A stretch of 64,000 bases of DNA, taken from assembly GCA_947471745.1 (NCBI GenBank), contig CANJKZ010000084.1, positions 3,724,001-3,788,000 on the forward strand. The letters are read 5' to 3'. Both the position numbers and the translations under genes were made by a program. The notes under the pieces were generated by a model. The model worked only from the letters and a program-made list of their open reading frames with translations. It was not told where the DNA came from and made no database searches. Numbering within the stretch: the first letter of the stretch is position 1; every line of letters starts with the position of its first letter. This document shows, one piece after another, positions 40,200 to 51,247 of this stretch. The stretch is from Closterium sp. Naga37s-1 (taxonomy: Eukaryota; Streptophyta; Zygnematophyceae; Desmidiales; Closteriaceae).

Positions 40200-41600
40200 G
40201 CACTACCCGTACATAGCCCGTCGACTTATTCGCCCGCGCCCGGCCCGTACCTAGCCCGTCGCCCGGCCCGTACCTAGCTCGTCGCCTCGGCCCCGCTGGC
40301 CCCGTCGACTTTGTCGCCCGCGCCCGGCCCGTACCTAGCCCGTCGCCTCGGCCCCGCTGGCCCCGCCGTCTTCGTCGCCCGCGCCCGGCCCGTACCTAGC
40401 TTGTCGCCAGGCCCGTACGTAGCCCGTCGCCTCGGCCCCGCTGGCCCCGCCGTCTTCGTCGCCCGCGCCCGGCCCGTACCTAGCTCGTCGCCAGGCCCGT
40501 ACGTAGCCCGTCGCCTCGGCCCCGCTGGCCCCGCCGTCTTCGTCGCCCGCGCCCGGCTCGTACCTAGCTTGTCGCCCGGCTCGTACCTAGCCCGTTGCCC
40601 GGCCCGTACGTAGCCCGTCACCTCGGCCCCGCTGGCCCCGTCAACTTCGAAGCCAGTCGCCCGGCCCGTACCTAGCCCGTCGCCTCGGCCTAGCTGGCCC
40701 CGCCAACTTCGACGCCCGCGCCCGGCACGTACCTAGCCCGCGCCCGGCCTCGTCTCCTGCCTGCGCCCGGCCCGTACCTGCCCAGCGCTCGGCCCTGTAC
40801 CTGTTTGGCCCCTCGGCCCCCTTGGCCCCTCGGCCCCTTGTTTGGCCCCGCGGCCCCTAGGCCCCTCGGCCCCTCCTCAGAGCCTGGCGCCCGGCCCCCC
40901 GGCCCCTACTTTGGCCCCTCGGCCCTCTAGGCCCCTTGTTTGGCCCCTCGGCCCCCTAGGCCCCCTGTTTGGCCCCTCGGCCCCCTAGGCCCCTCGGCCC
41001 CCCTAAGGCCCCCCAGGCCCCTTGTTTGGCCCCGCGGCCCCTAGGCCCCTCGGCCCCCCCCAAGGCCCCCCCCCCCGGCCCCAACTTTGGCCCCTTGTTT
41101 GGCCCCTCGCCCCCCTAGGCCCCCCGGCCCCTACTTTGGCCCCGCAGCCCCTAGGCCCTCGGCCCCACCTCAGAGCCTGGCGCCCGGCCCCCCCGGCCCC
41201 TATTTTGGCCCCTCGGCCCCCTAGGCCCCCCGGCCCCTACTTTGGCCCCTCGGCCCCCAAGGCCCCCTGTTTGGCCCCTCGGCCCCCTAGGCCCCTCGGC
41301 CCCCCTAAGGCCCCCCCAGGCCCCTTGTTTGGCCCCGCGGCCCCTAGGCCCCTCGGCCCCTTCTCAGAGACCGGCGCCCGCCCCCCCCCCCCCGGCCTCT
41401 TGTTTGGCCCCTCGGCCCCCTAGGCCCCTTGGCCCCCTCTAGGCCCCCCGGACCCCTGTTTGGCCCCGCGGCCCCTAGGCCACTCGGCCCCACCTCAGAG
41501 ACCGACACCCGGCCCCCCCGGCCCCTTGTTTGGCCCCTCGGCCCCCTAGGTCCCTCGGCCCCCTGTTTGGCCCCGCGGCCCCCCCCAGGCTCCTCTGCCC
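40200..41600. repeat. Repeat leader of the inner copia element
   Basis: Two blocks. At 40200-40780 units contain GGCCCGTACCTAGCCCGTCG and GGCCCCGCTGGCCCCG. At 40780-41600 units are of CCCCTAGGCCCCTCGGCCC type. It is extremely C-rich on this strand and has no gene. Confidence 0.9.
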
Positions 41601-44600
41601 CTATGGCGTTGCTTCGGGTTCTCTCGTTCGACCCGGAGGGCAGACCTGTAGCATTTGACACGTGGCACGACGATCTGCAACTGTACCTACTGAGCGACAG
41701 TCGGGACAGTGTCTCGCTGTTTGACCTCGTGTCCGGTGCCGCTCCAGCCCCTCCCGCCACAGCTGACGTTTCGACTCATTCCCAGTGGCTCTCTCGTGAT
41801 GCTACTGCCCGCTTGGCCATTCGCAACCACCTGCCCGCAACAGAATGTGCTCACTTTGGCGAGCACAGGACAGCACAGGCCTTGTACGACGCTGTCGTTG
41901 CTCGCTACTCCTCCCCTGCCACTGCTGCTCTTGGCAGACTGCTACTGCCCTACCTGTTCCCTGAGCTGTCGGCTTTTGCCACAGTAGCGGACCTGGTTAC
42001 CCACCTGCGCACTAGCGACGCCCGCTACCGCGCTGCCGTTCCTGCTGAGTTCCTTCCCATGAACCAGCCCCCCATGTTCATCACCCTCTACTTCATAGTC
42101 ACTCGCCTCCCTGACTCCCTTCGCTCTGTCAGGGACCACTTCCTCACCCTCGACCCCACTTCCCTCACTGTTGACCTCCTCGAGCAGCATCTCCTCGCAG
42201 CTGAGACTAGTGCAGTTGCTGTGGGTGCTGCTCGTGGCACTCCGCGCTCACCCTTCTTTGAGGGGTGCTCCCCCTCCCCCCTTTCCTCCTCCTTCGCCTC
42301 TGCTGCTGCTGCAGACGTCTCTGTTCCTGAGGACGTCGGTGCTGCTTCGACTAGTACGAAGCGCCGCAACAGCAAGGGCAAGGGTGGCCGGGGTAGTGGA
42401 GGAGGCAGCGGTGGTGGTGGAGGTGGCAGTGGGCGTGGCAGTGGGGGCAGCGGTAGAGGAGGCGGAGGCGGTGGAGGTGGTGGCGGCGGTGGGACCGGTG
42501 GCGGAGGTGGAGGCTCTGGTGGCGGCGGTGGAGGCAGCGGAGGGGGTGGCGGCAGTGGAGGCGGTGGGACCAGTGGTAGTCGGTCTGGACCTCAGCGTGG
42601 CGGCCCTGGTGGCGGTCGGGGCCAGCAGCAGCAGCGTCGGAGCGAGACTCAGACGCCTCAGCAGCTCCGTGAGTGGTTGGTTCAGCGTGGGGCGGGCGAG
42701 GGTAGTGAGACCTGCCCGTATGTCATTCGCACGGGTGCCCGTGCGGGCAAGACATGCGGGCGGTTTCACACTGAGCGCCGCTGCTTTGCCCGCCTTGACG
42801 ACGCCTGGCGCACTGAGTTCGGTGATGACGTCGAGTGCCCTCGCTGGGCGGAGTTGCTTAGGTCGGGAGTTGCCATCTTTGACCTAGACTTTGATGTTAT
42901 TATCTCTGCCATGTATGCTTTGTCTTTTAGTGCTGAGGGTGACTGTTACTGGTGTGTGCCGCCTGACCCAGGTATAGCCGCTGCTGCTCTAGGTGCTAGT
43001 GCGTCTGGTACCCCCCCTGGTACTGCGCCTGCTGAGGCCCTGCACACCTTCACGTTAGACTCCGGCGCCTCGCGCTGTTTCTTTCGTGACAGCACCACTC
43101 TCACTCCTCTTCCTGCACCTGTTCCGGTCAGACTGGCTGATCCCTCTGGGGGCCCGGTCGTTGCCAGTTCCTCCACTGTCCTCCCGTGTCCGGCGGTTCC
43201 GTCCGGCTCTCTGTCAGGTCTTCACCTCCCCTCGTTCTCTACGAACTTGGTGAGTACCGCTGCCCTTCAGGATGCGATGGTCACTACCACCACTCCTGGG
43301 GGTCAGCGTGTGTCAATCTGCACGTGCACGCGGACGGGGCGTCACGTGGCTACGTTCACTCGTAGGCCAGGGTCGAGTCTGTATACACTGGCTACCGAGC
43401 CTCCTCAGGTCGCTGCGTCTGCTCAGGTGTCCGCGTCAGGTCAGGTAGCCGCCTCTTGCTCGTGTCGCCTCCTGTCGCACCAGACTCTTCTTTGGCACCA
43501 CCGCCTGGGTCACCCCTCCCTGCCACGCCTTCGTGGCATGCACTCCCGTCTCCTTGTCTCTGGTCTCCCCACGTCTCTGCCTCCCCTGCCGCCCTCGCCT
43601 GCCCCGCCCTGTCTTCCTTGCGTCGAGGGACGGCAGCGCGCCGCTCCTCACTCCTCCTCGTTTCCCCCGACGACTGCTCCCCTGCAGACCCTTCACATGG
43701 ACGTGTGGGGCCCAGCCCGCGTCAGTGGACAGGGCCGCGAGCGCTACTTTCTGCTGGTAGTTGACGACTACACGTGATACACCACAGTCTCCCCTTGCGC
43801 AACAAGGGTGAAGTCTCTGCTGTCTTGATCCCTTGGATCCGCACAGTCCGTCTCCAGCTGCGTGCGCGTTTCGGCCAGGACCTTCCTGTCCTGCGTCTGC
43901 ACTCTGACAGAGGTGGTGAGTTCTCCTCCGACCTCTTGCGGGACTTTTGTCGTGGGGAGGGCATCACCCAGTCGTTCACGCTTCCGGACTCCCCTCAGCA
44001 AAATGGGATTGCTGAGCGCCGCATTGGCTTAGTCATGGAGGTCGCTCGTACCTCCATGATTCATGCGGCAGCTCCCCATTTTCTGTGGCCGTTTGCGGTC
44101 CGGTACGCTGCGCATCAGCTCAACCTTTGGCCCCGTGTCTCCTTGCCGGAGACCTCGCCCACACTGCGTTGGACGGGGAAGGTTGGCGATGCGTCGGTGT
44201 TCCGGGTCTGGGGTTCTCGTGCCTTTGTTCGCGATACGTCCGCGGACAAGCTCTCCTCCCGCGCTATTCCCTGCGTCTTCCTTGGCTTTGTCCCTGATGC
44301 GCCTGGCTGGCAGTTTTACCACCCCACCTCGCACCGTATCCTCCCTTCTCAGGACGTCACGTTCGACGAGTCGGTTCCCTTCTACCGTCTCTTTCACTAC
44401 CGCTCTGCCCCTTCCCCGCCCCCGCCGCTCTTCCTTGCTCCCGGTCCGCCTCCGGTAGACCCCCTCCTGCCCCAGGGTCCTGCTCCCTCGGGAGTGTCTC
44501 AGGTAGACCCTCTCCCAGGTACTGCGCCTGTTCAGGTAGCTGTCGTCTCAGGTGCTGCTCCAGGTGCTGCGTCTGGGGGTGTTGCGTCTGGGGGTGCGGA

Positions 44601-47339
44601 GCCGGGGGGTGCGGGGTCTGAGGGTGCTGGGTCTGGGGGTGCTGAGCCTGAGGGTGTTGAGCCTGGGGGTGCTGAGTCGGAGGGTGCGGAGCCTGAGGGT
44701 GCTGAGTCGGAGGGTGTGGAGTCTGGGGGTGCTGAGCCTCGGGGTGCTGCTTCGTCTGGAGGTCCTACTGGTGCTTCACCGCGACTGTCCTCGCAGCAGC
44801 TGCGTGAGTGGCTTGTTCAGCGCGCACACCGTTGGAGTGGGGCTCCCGGAGCTGGCGAGCCTGGAGGCGCTGGAGCTGGAGGTGCTGCTGTTACTACTGG
44901 AGTTGGAGACCCTAGAGAGCCTGGAGCAGCTGGCGCTGGAGGCGCTGGAGCTGGAGTAGCTGGAGTTGGAGGCCCTGGTGCAGGAGGCGCTGGAGCTGCA
45001 GGAGCTGGAGCTGTTGACCCTGGTGCTGGAGGTGCTGGAGGCCCTGTGCGGCCGCCCCCGCACTTCGTTCCCCTGCTTCAGCAGGTTCTTGGTGTCCCGT
45101 CTTCTACTGGTCTTCCTCCTCCCTTCCTGTGTCCACCGCCTGACCAGTCGCAGCCGCCGTTACAGCCAGCCTCCCCATTGCCTGTTCCCTCTCCTTACAC
45201 TGAGCAGTCTGGAGGTCTTACAGAGCGTCGTGAGCCTGCGTCTCGTCCTGTCTCACCTGTTCGCACTGCTCGTCGCGCTCCTCGTTCGCGTCCTCCCCCT
45301 GTCCCAGGTACGCACACCATGGCACTCCGTCCTTCCTCTGTTCCACTGCGTGTTCCTCTGCCTGCTCCTCCTGAGTCCTCTCTTCCTGAGGTCCCTGACC
45401 CTGAGTCTGACCGAGCGCGTGCTGCCAGTCCCACTGTCGCTCGTCTCCTTGCCACTGCTGTCACTGACCCGTCCTTTGAGTCTGCTGCTGCTTCTGCTCT
45501 CGTTGCTGAGCTACTTGACTTTGCTGCTGCCTGCCGTCTCGACTACGCCTCTGCTCTAGTTGCTGAGTCTGTGCCTGCCAGTCCTCCGTCCGTCGGGGGT
45601 GAGCTTGCCCTTGGCAGTGACGTACTTGAGGACAGTCAGTTTGAGCTTGAGTGTCTTGCGGCCACTTTACCTCGTTTCGCATACATGCTGCTTTGCATTG
45701 AGGGAGACCTGGATGCACTTGACATCCCTACCCCGCGCTCTTACGTTGAGGCGATTGCGGGTGAGTACTCCTCTCAGTGGCCGACAGCCATGGACGCAGA
45801 GATGGCTTCCTAGAAGTCCGCAGGCACCTACGTCGACGAGGTTTCTCCTTCTGGGGCGAACATAGTCGATGGCATGTGGATTTTCAGAGTGAAGCGGCCG
45901 CCGGGTTCTCCGCCTGCCTTCAAGGCGCGTTACGTTGCTCGAGGCTTCAGTCAGCGACAGGGGGTCGACTACTTCCAGACCTTCTCCCCCACCTCGAAGA
46001 TGACTACTCTTCGGGTGCTGCTGCACGTTGCAGCACAGCGTGACTACGAGCTGCACTCCCTCAACTTCTCCACAGCTTTCCTGCAGGGCAGCCTTCACGA
46101 GGAGATCTGGCTGCGCCGCCCACCCGGCTTCACTGGGTCGTTACCTGCACGTACCCAGTGGAGCCTCCGGCGACCAGTCTACGGTCTCCGCCAGGCGCCC
46201 CGAGAGTGGCACGACACATTGAGGACTACACTTGCGGCTCTTGGGTTTGCTCCTTCTACTGCTGACCCGTCGCTGTTTCTACGCACCGACACTACCCTGC
46301 CGCCGTTCTACGTTCTAGTGTACGTCGACGACTTGGTTTTTTCTACTGCTGACATTGAGGCGCAGGCCCTACTGAAGGCGGAGTTGCAGGAGAGACACAC
46401 CTGCACTGATCTAGGTGAGCTGCATAGCTATCTTGGCTTGCAGATCACCCGGGACAGAGCACGGCGCACCATCACCCTGACTCAGTCACACATGGTGCAC
46501 TAGGTCCTTCAGCGCTTCGGCTTCGAGTTCTCCTCGCCACAGCCCACTCCTCTGCCTACCGTCCACTCGCTCTCAGCTCCACCTTCGGACGAGTTCGTAG
46601 AGCCGAGTGGTCCGCACCCAGAGCTTGTGGGTTGCCTCATGTACCTGATGACGTGCACACGACCTGACCTCGCGTACCCTCTCAGCCTCCTGGCTCGCTA
46701 CGTGGCTCCCGGTAGACACCAAAAGGTGCACTGGGATGCTGCAAAGAGGGTACTCTGTTACTTGTGCTGTACATCGGGCATGGGGCTAGAGCTTGGAGGA
46801 CAGGGTTCAGTGGTACTCACCGGACACTCCGACGCTTCTTGGGCCGACGACCAGGCAACTCAGCGTTCGTCACAGGGTTACACCTTCAGACTTGGCTCTG
46901 GTTCTGTCTTGTGGAGGTCCACTCGTTCTTTTTTTGTGCTTAGTTCCAGCTGTGAGGCCAAGATCTACGCTGGGGCTATGGCTGCACAGGAGCTCCGCTG
47001 GCTGACCTACCTGCTGACCGACTTGGGGGAGCGGCCTCGTTCTCCTCCAGTTCTGTACGTCGTCAACAAGGCAATGCTTGCCTTGTGTCACGAGCAGAGA
47101 CTGGAGCACAGAACGAAGCACATTGCTCTTCGCTACTTCCTTGCGCGTGAGCTACAGCAGTGTCATCAGCTCCGCCTTTTCTGCGTGGCCTCGCGGGCCA
47201 ACACTGCTGATATGTTCACCAAGGCACTTGGGTTTGGTGATCATCAGCGTTTCTGCACTGCTCTTGGGCTTGTGCCCACTCTGCCTCACCTGCTGGTTGC
47301 TTGACTTGCTCTTGTTGTACACTGATATATATCTTTATA

Positions 47340-50279
47340 CCGTATTCTCCCGGACAAAACACCCCCCCATAATTGTACACCCCCGGGTAGCTTGTGCGGG
47401 GTGGGTGTTATGGGGAGCCTCGTTTCTACTATACCCCCCTTTTTGCCTGATTCTCTATAAGACCCGGGGGGGGGGGGGGGGGTGTTATGGGCGGCAAAAA
47501 TACTGAATTTGCTTACTGTACATTGCATACAGGGTACTTTACAGGTACCGGTACTACAGAAGTAATGTGCCAGCACATAGGCATCGACAATGTCACCTAG
47601 ACTGCAGAAACATCACCACAAGAGCACCTCACATCCACAATTTCACCTAAAAAAACTCTATACAAAGTGCCTTCTACTCAGAATCGTCTCCTGCATGCCA
47701 TTCTTCACAGTCTTCCCCGTCAAAGCGGCCAGGGCGCCACCATTCGTCATCGCTGGGCTCTTCTGCCTCCCCGCCTTCCTCAAGCATGCCCCCCTCCTCC
47801 TCTGCCGCCGCCGCTTCCGCGTCCTCCTCAGCGGCGTCAGCCTCCTCTGCCGCCGCCTGCAGCACCTCGGCCGGCATGGGGACTTCGGCGTAGAAGGGGT
47901 TGACGACGAGCTCGTCGTCAACCAGGTCGTTGACGTCGTCAAGGACTTCCACCTCACCCTTGTCCCGCATGTGGGCAAGGATGAGGTGGTCCTCGCTGCC
48001 ATTGATGGGGGTGGAGATCCCACACGTGACGAACGCCTCCTTCACGAGCTCCTCTGGGATTGCTTCCCAGGACTCATCGATCCAGCGGAGCACCAACTCT
48101 GCTGGCGGCTTCTTGAGATTGCCTGAGGGACGGGGAAGGGTAGACAAGGACGAATGTGAATTTCCAGAGCGTAAGCTGACATTGATTAAAAGTCACGCAT
48201 GCGAATGTCATGGTTCAACTCACCGGCCTTGGTGGTGGTGTTGATTCCTTCTTCTTCGAACCAGCTGCTGTAGCGATGACGCACACCGCACTTGAACGCG
48301 CGGTTGATCGACACATCCAGAGGCTGCACTAGCGGAGTGCAGCCCCCTGGGATGACAGCTCGTGACAGCCGAAACATCCGCATGGTCTGCCCGACCACCT
48401 CAGTCAAGTGGCCGCGGTAGGAGTCGAGCACAACCAAGGCCTCCCTGCGGCGTCCAGTTGATTCACGCAAGGGCTTCAGAAACGGCACCATCACCTGGGT
48501 GATCCAGTCCTGCACAAGTGATTCGTCCATCCACCCTTTGTCTTGTGCACGGACCACCACACCTGCCAAAGAATACCGGTACGTCAGGGTCAAATTCGGT
48601 TGCGACTGTTGACAGGCTAGAGTAGTGACATCATCCTAAACGTGCTACGCTTACCGGCATGGATGGGCACCTTCGGTATGGTCTTGCGCTTGAACACCAC
48701 GTACGGCGGCAGCTTGAGCCCGCTCGCAGTTACTGCCAGCATGACAGTAACACGCTCCTTCTCATAGCCCGCACTCCGTACGTGAACCGTCCGCGCTCCC
48801 TTCATTTCGAGCGTGCGCTCCGCCGGCATCTCCAGGAAAAGCGGGGTTTGGTCCGCGTTCAAGATGAGGTCAAGCGGGTAGTCGTGCAGAGAGCGCATCT
48901 GGCGCACAAACTCCCAGAAGGACTCCACCTTGGCCTTGCAATCTGCAAGCAAAGCCACGAGACATATTAGCTCAGCACTGAGATGGCAATCAAGGAGCAC
49001 GACGGCGCAACACTTACCCGCTGCCAACTTCTGTCCCATCTTCGTCTTCACCCGCCTCGCCAGATGCCAGCGCGCGCGGAAACGAGTCGCCCAGCGGAAC
49101 GATGCGCGCCAGTTGACCCCGGGCATCCGTTGCTTCATGTACTTGGCGCTCCACTTCTGGAGCATGCTGACCGAAACGGCGAGCCCCCTCCCCCTGTGCT
49201 TGAGGAACTGGCGGTAGACCGCCCGTTCCATGAAAGGGAACTTGGACTTGCGGCCAGCTCCCATGAGGCGACGACGGCAGCTGGAAGAGACCTCCAGCCG
49301 CTCCCTCATCTTCTTCCAATCGCGGATCTGGCATGGCTGCACCTTCGCGAGCTTCGCCAGTGCGCGATTCGACAGGTCGGGCTGCGAGTCCTGCATCTTC
49401 AACCAGTGGAGCTTCTCCTTCGCGGTGATTCCCTTGCGCTGGCGTTTCGTCATGCGATGGCGAGGGGATGGCGGGTCAGCATCGGCGTTGCGCTTCTGCT
49501 GTCCCTGCGGGCGGTTCCGCTCCGGGAACGTGGGGACAACCACTCGAGGAAGGGTAGGGCGAGGACGGTCCAAGCTACTGCTCGGTTCATCCCTGGTAGA
49601 AGCACTACCGGGAGCATCCGTCTGAGGAAAGATCGGGCGAGGAGACGTCCGTGCGCGTGCATAAGCGCTAGTCTGATTGGTGGAAACAGGCCGCTGCCGC
49701 CTATCTACCGTACTGCTAGAATCTGGAGATGAAGCCATGCTTGGGAACTAAGGCAGGTCGATGTCACTCGCCATGGGAGAAATGACTTTAAAGACGATAC
49801 CCTCGTGCACAGGAAGGAGACGCTCTCACAGCCTGCCGAGCACTTGTCAAAGACGTGCACTGGAACCGCTTGACGAAGAGAAGAGCAAGCTTGGGTGAGG
49901 AAGCTTGGACATGACTACCGTACACGGCCGTCAAGGGGTCACAGGTACAGTGACAACACAGCACCGTGCGCGATTCCGGCCTCGTACTGCATGAACCCAA
50001 GCTGCGCGAGGTTGGCACTGATGTCAACCAATCAGGTGGCACAGGCAGATTCCAGTGGAGGCCGACGTTATCCTCGTAGACGCGGTTTGGCGGCCCTGAT
50101 TTTAAAAATAATAACAAGGCCAGACCCCTGTTTTTGTTTCCATTCATTTCTGCTTATAAAAAAATGTGCATTATAATAAGGCCCAGGTATTATGTATTTT
50201 TTTCCTATGAGGAGACCCCCCCCATTTTTTCCCTGTATTTTTAGCTATACCCTAGGGTGTTATGTCCGGGAGAATACGG
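47340..50279 (-). mobile_element. Pogo-like DNA transposon B, intact-looking
   Basis: 2940 bp with terminal inverted repeats 47340-47364 and 50255-50279 (CCGTATTCTCCCGGACA, then AACACCC; one mismatch in 25) and a TA duplication (47338-47339 and 50280-50281), the signature of the Tc1/mariner superfamily. It carries one spliced transposase gene on the minus strand. It is inserted in the 3' untranslated region of the copia block: copia sequence resumes at 50282 and matches the equivalent region of the 18-25 kb element. The subterminal regions are C-rich or G-rich runs. Confidence 0.92.
47674..49738 (-). CDS. Pogo-like (CENP-B/DDE_1) transposase of element B
   Basis: Four-exon model. Exon 1 runs from 49738 to about 49020 (ending MGQKLAAG). 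Exon 2 runs from about 48943 (CKAKVESFWEF) to about 48654 (VPIHAG). Exon 3 starts near 48565 (VVRAQDKGWMDE) and ends near 48222 (TTTKAG). Exon 4 runs from about 48125 (NLKKPPAELV) to 47674. It has a Ser/Pro-rich N terminus, helix-turn-helix segments (AKEKLHWLKMQ; LAVSVSMLQKWSAKY), and the DDE residues in ILNADQTPLFLE, LVVLDSYRGHL and PLDVSINRAFK. The very acidic Ala/Glu C terminus ends HAGDDSE. No damage is visible, so it may be active. Transcription opposes the surrounding copia element. Transposase A is a paralogue with the same motif order. Confidence 0.88.
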
Positions 50280-50495
50280 TACCTGCTTGTTTACCCTTGC
50301 TAGGTTGTGACCAGTGTATTGCTTTGCTATTATAACTTTGCATGTGAACTGGCCTTGTGGCCACTTGCTTGTGCTCAGATTGTGTGGTGTCCTTGAGATC
50401 CACCCTGAGCTTTGTTTTGCTTTGCTGTTGCTCTGTTGTCTTCCTTGACTGGTCTTGTGACCATCTTGTTGTCCCCCACTTATCCTATGGGGATG

Positions 50496-50620
50496 TGTCA
50501 AAATACAATCTTATTTGTAGGCCATAGTGGGGCACTCCTTATGGGGTACAACACTTCTAGGGTCAGTACTTGTACCCCAACCCTTGCTAATCCAATCATT
50601 CCTGCACAGTTCTCTCGATA
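50496..50620 (+). repeat. 3' LTR of the composite copia block
   Basis: It follows the polypurine-like CCTATGGGGATG, begins TGTCAAAATACAATC and ends CTCTCGATA. It is about 95% identical to 34254-34362 outside a 16-bp indel. Confidence 0.8.
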
Positions 50621-50689
50621 GCTACCCCATTTATAAGAGACACTCGGATAATAGACACCCCCTGTCTTCTATTCAACACTGTCTTATAT

Positions 50690-51222
50690 GTGGGTGATGA
50701 CGGTAATAGAATATACATGTAGCTCTTCACAAAAGCCAGAATAGTGAGGTCGGGAATGAGCTCCTTGTGAGGCAGAGGCTTGCCAGTCTTGGGAGAGACA
50801 ATGCTCTCCTTGAACCACTCTTCAATATACCTCACATGCCCCAACACACCATGACTACCATAGTGGCTCCAATCCAATCCATGGTTCATGTCTCACCTTT
50901 CTCAGCGGGCATGAGCTTCTCCGCCTGCTACAAGATGAATCCGGAGACATAAAAACAATGCACCGTGTGACTACCTGGTTCAAGACTGCCCAAGTCTAAC
51001 CTTACTGAGCGGGCACATGAGCTTCTCTTCCTGCCCCGAGCACCGCCTCTTCCTCTCCGCCTCCGCCCACTGCCCCACATGCCTCAGCTCCGGAAGCACA
51101 CACCCCACGAAGTCCGGCCGAGCATCAGCATCGTTCAGCACGCACAGCAGCGCCATCGCCAGCATCCTCTCCGCAACCTTTCTCAGCCAAATTCCAGCCG
51201 CAGGATCCAGGCAGCACATGTT
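50690..51222 (-). pseudogene. Truncated USP-kinase-U-box gene copy
   Basis: From 51222 to 51001 it encodes the end of the kinase domain (CCLDPAAGIWLRKVAERMLA, then ALLCVLNDADARPDFVGCVL) and the first U-box residues EEKLMCPLSK before a GT donor. A second piece near 50837-50696 encodes the rest of a U-box (RYIEEWFKESIVSPKTGKPL) but lacks the DPV...DGYTYE segment. Everything upstream (USP domain, linker, most of the kinase) is missing. It is close in sequence to the full gene at 57510-63248, and it too carries a second copy of the CPLSK exon tail (50891-50940). It abuts the copia LTR on one side and the GyrI-like gene on the other. Confidence 0.85.
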
Positions 51223-51247
51223 TTAGCTATATTATGGCACATGCTGA

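Larger units (their letters stand above)
39983..47304 (+). mobile_element. Inner Ty1/copia element, 5' LTR through RNase H
   Basis: LTR, primer site, a 1.4-kb GC-rich repeat leader, then gag from 41603 (VLSFDPEGRPVAFDTWHDDL, SLFDLVSGAAP), Gly-rich stretch, Cys/His finger, protease (LDSGASRCFF), pre-integrase, integrase, Gly/Ala/Pro-rich spacer, reverse transcriptase (YVDDL) and RNase H ending VPTLPHLL at about 47304. It has around four breaks. The sequence continues into a copia 3' untranslated region interrupted by transposon B, but the LTR that follows (50496-50620) is of the outer element's type. Confidence 0.85.
34254..50620 (+). mobile_element. Composite Ty1/copia block bounded by related LTRs
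   Basis: Outer LTRs 34254-34362 (109 bp) and 50496-50620 (125 bp) share about 95% of aligned bases plus one 16-bp indel. Flanks GCTAT and GCTAC are a near-match for a 5-bp duplication. A primer site (TGGTTTCAGAGCAGG) starts at 34363. Inside are a tandem-repeat leader, a CTG-rich stretch, a gag-protease fragment (about 35.96-36.39 kb), an 848-bp foreign insertion, pre-integrase/integrase and spacer sequence (about 37.24-39.98 kb), then the LTR and body of a second copia element from 39983, and near the right end the DNA transposon B. The outer element is heavily broken. It is older than the 18-25 kb copy, judging by LTR divergence of about 5%. Confidence 0.75.

Noticed and set aside
40274-40621. 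Open frames with RARATKTAGPAGPRRRA repeats
   Set aside because: They are translations of the copia leader repeat and are not conserved between elements.
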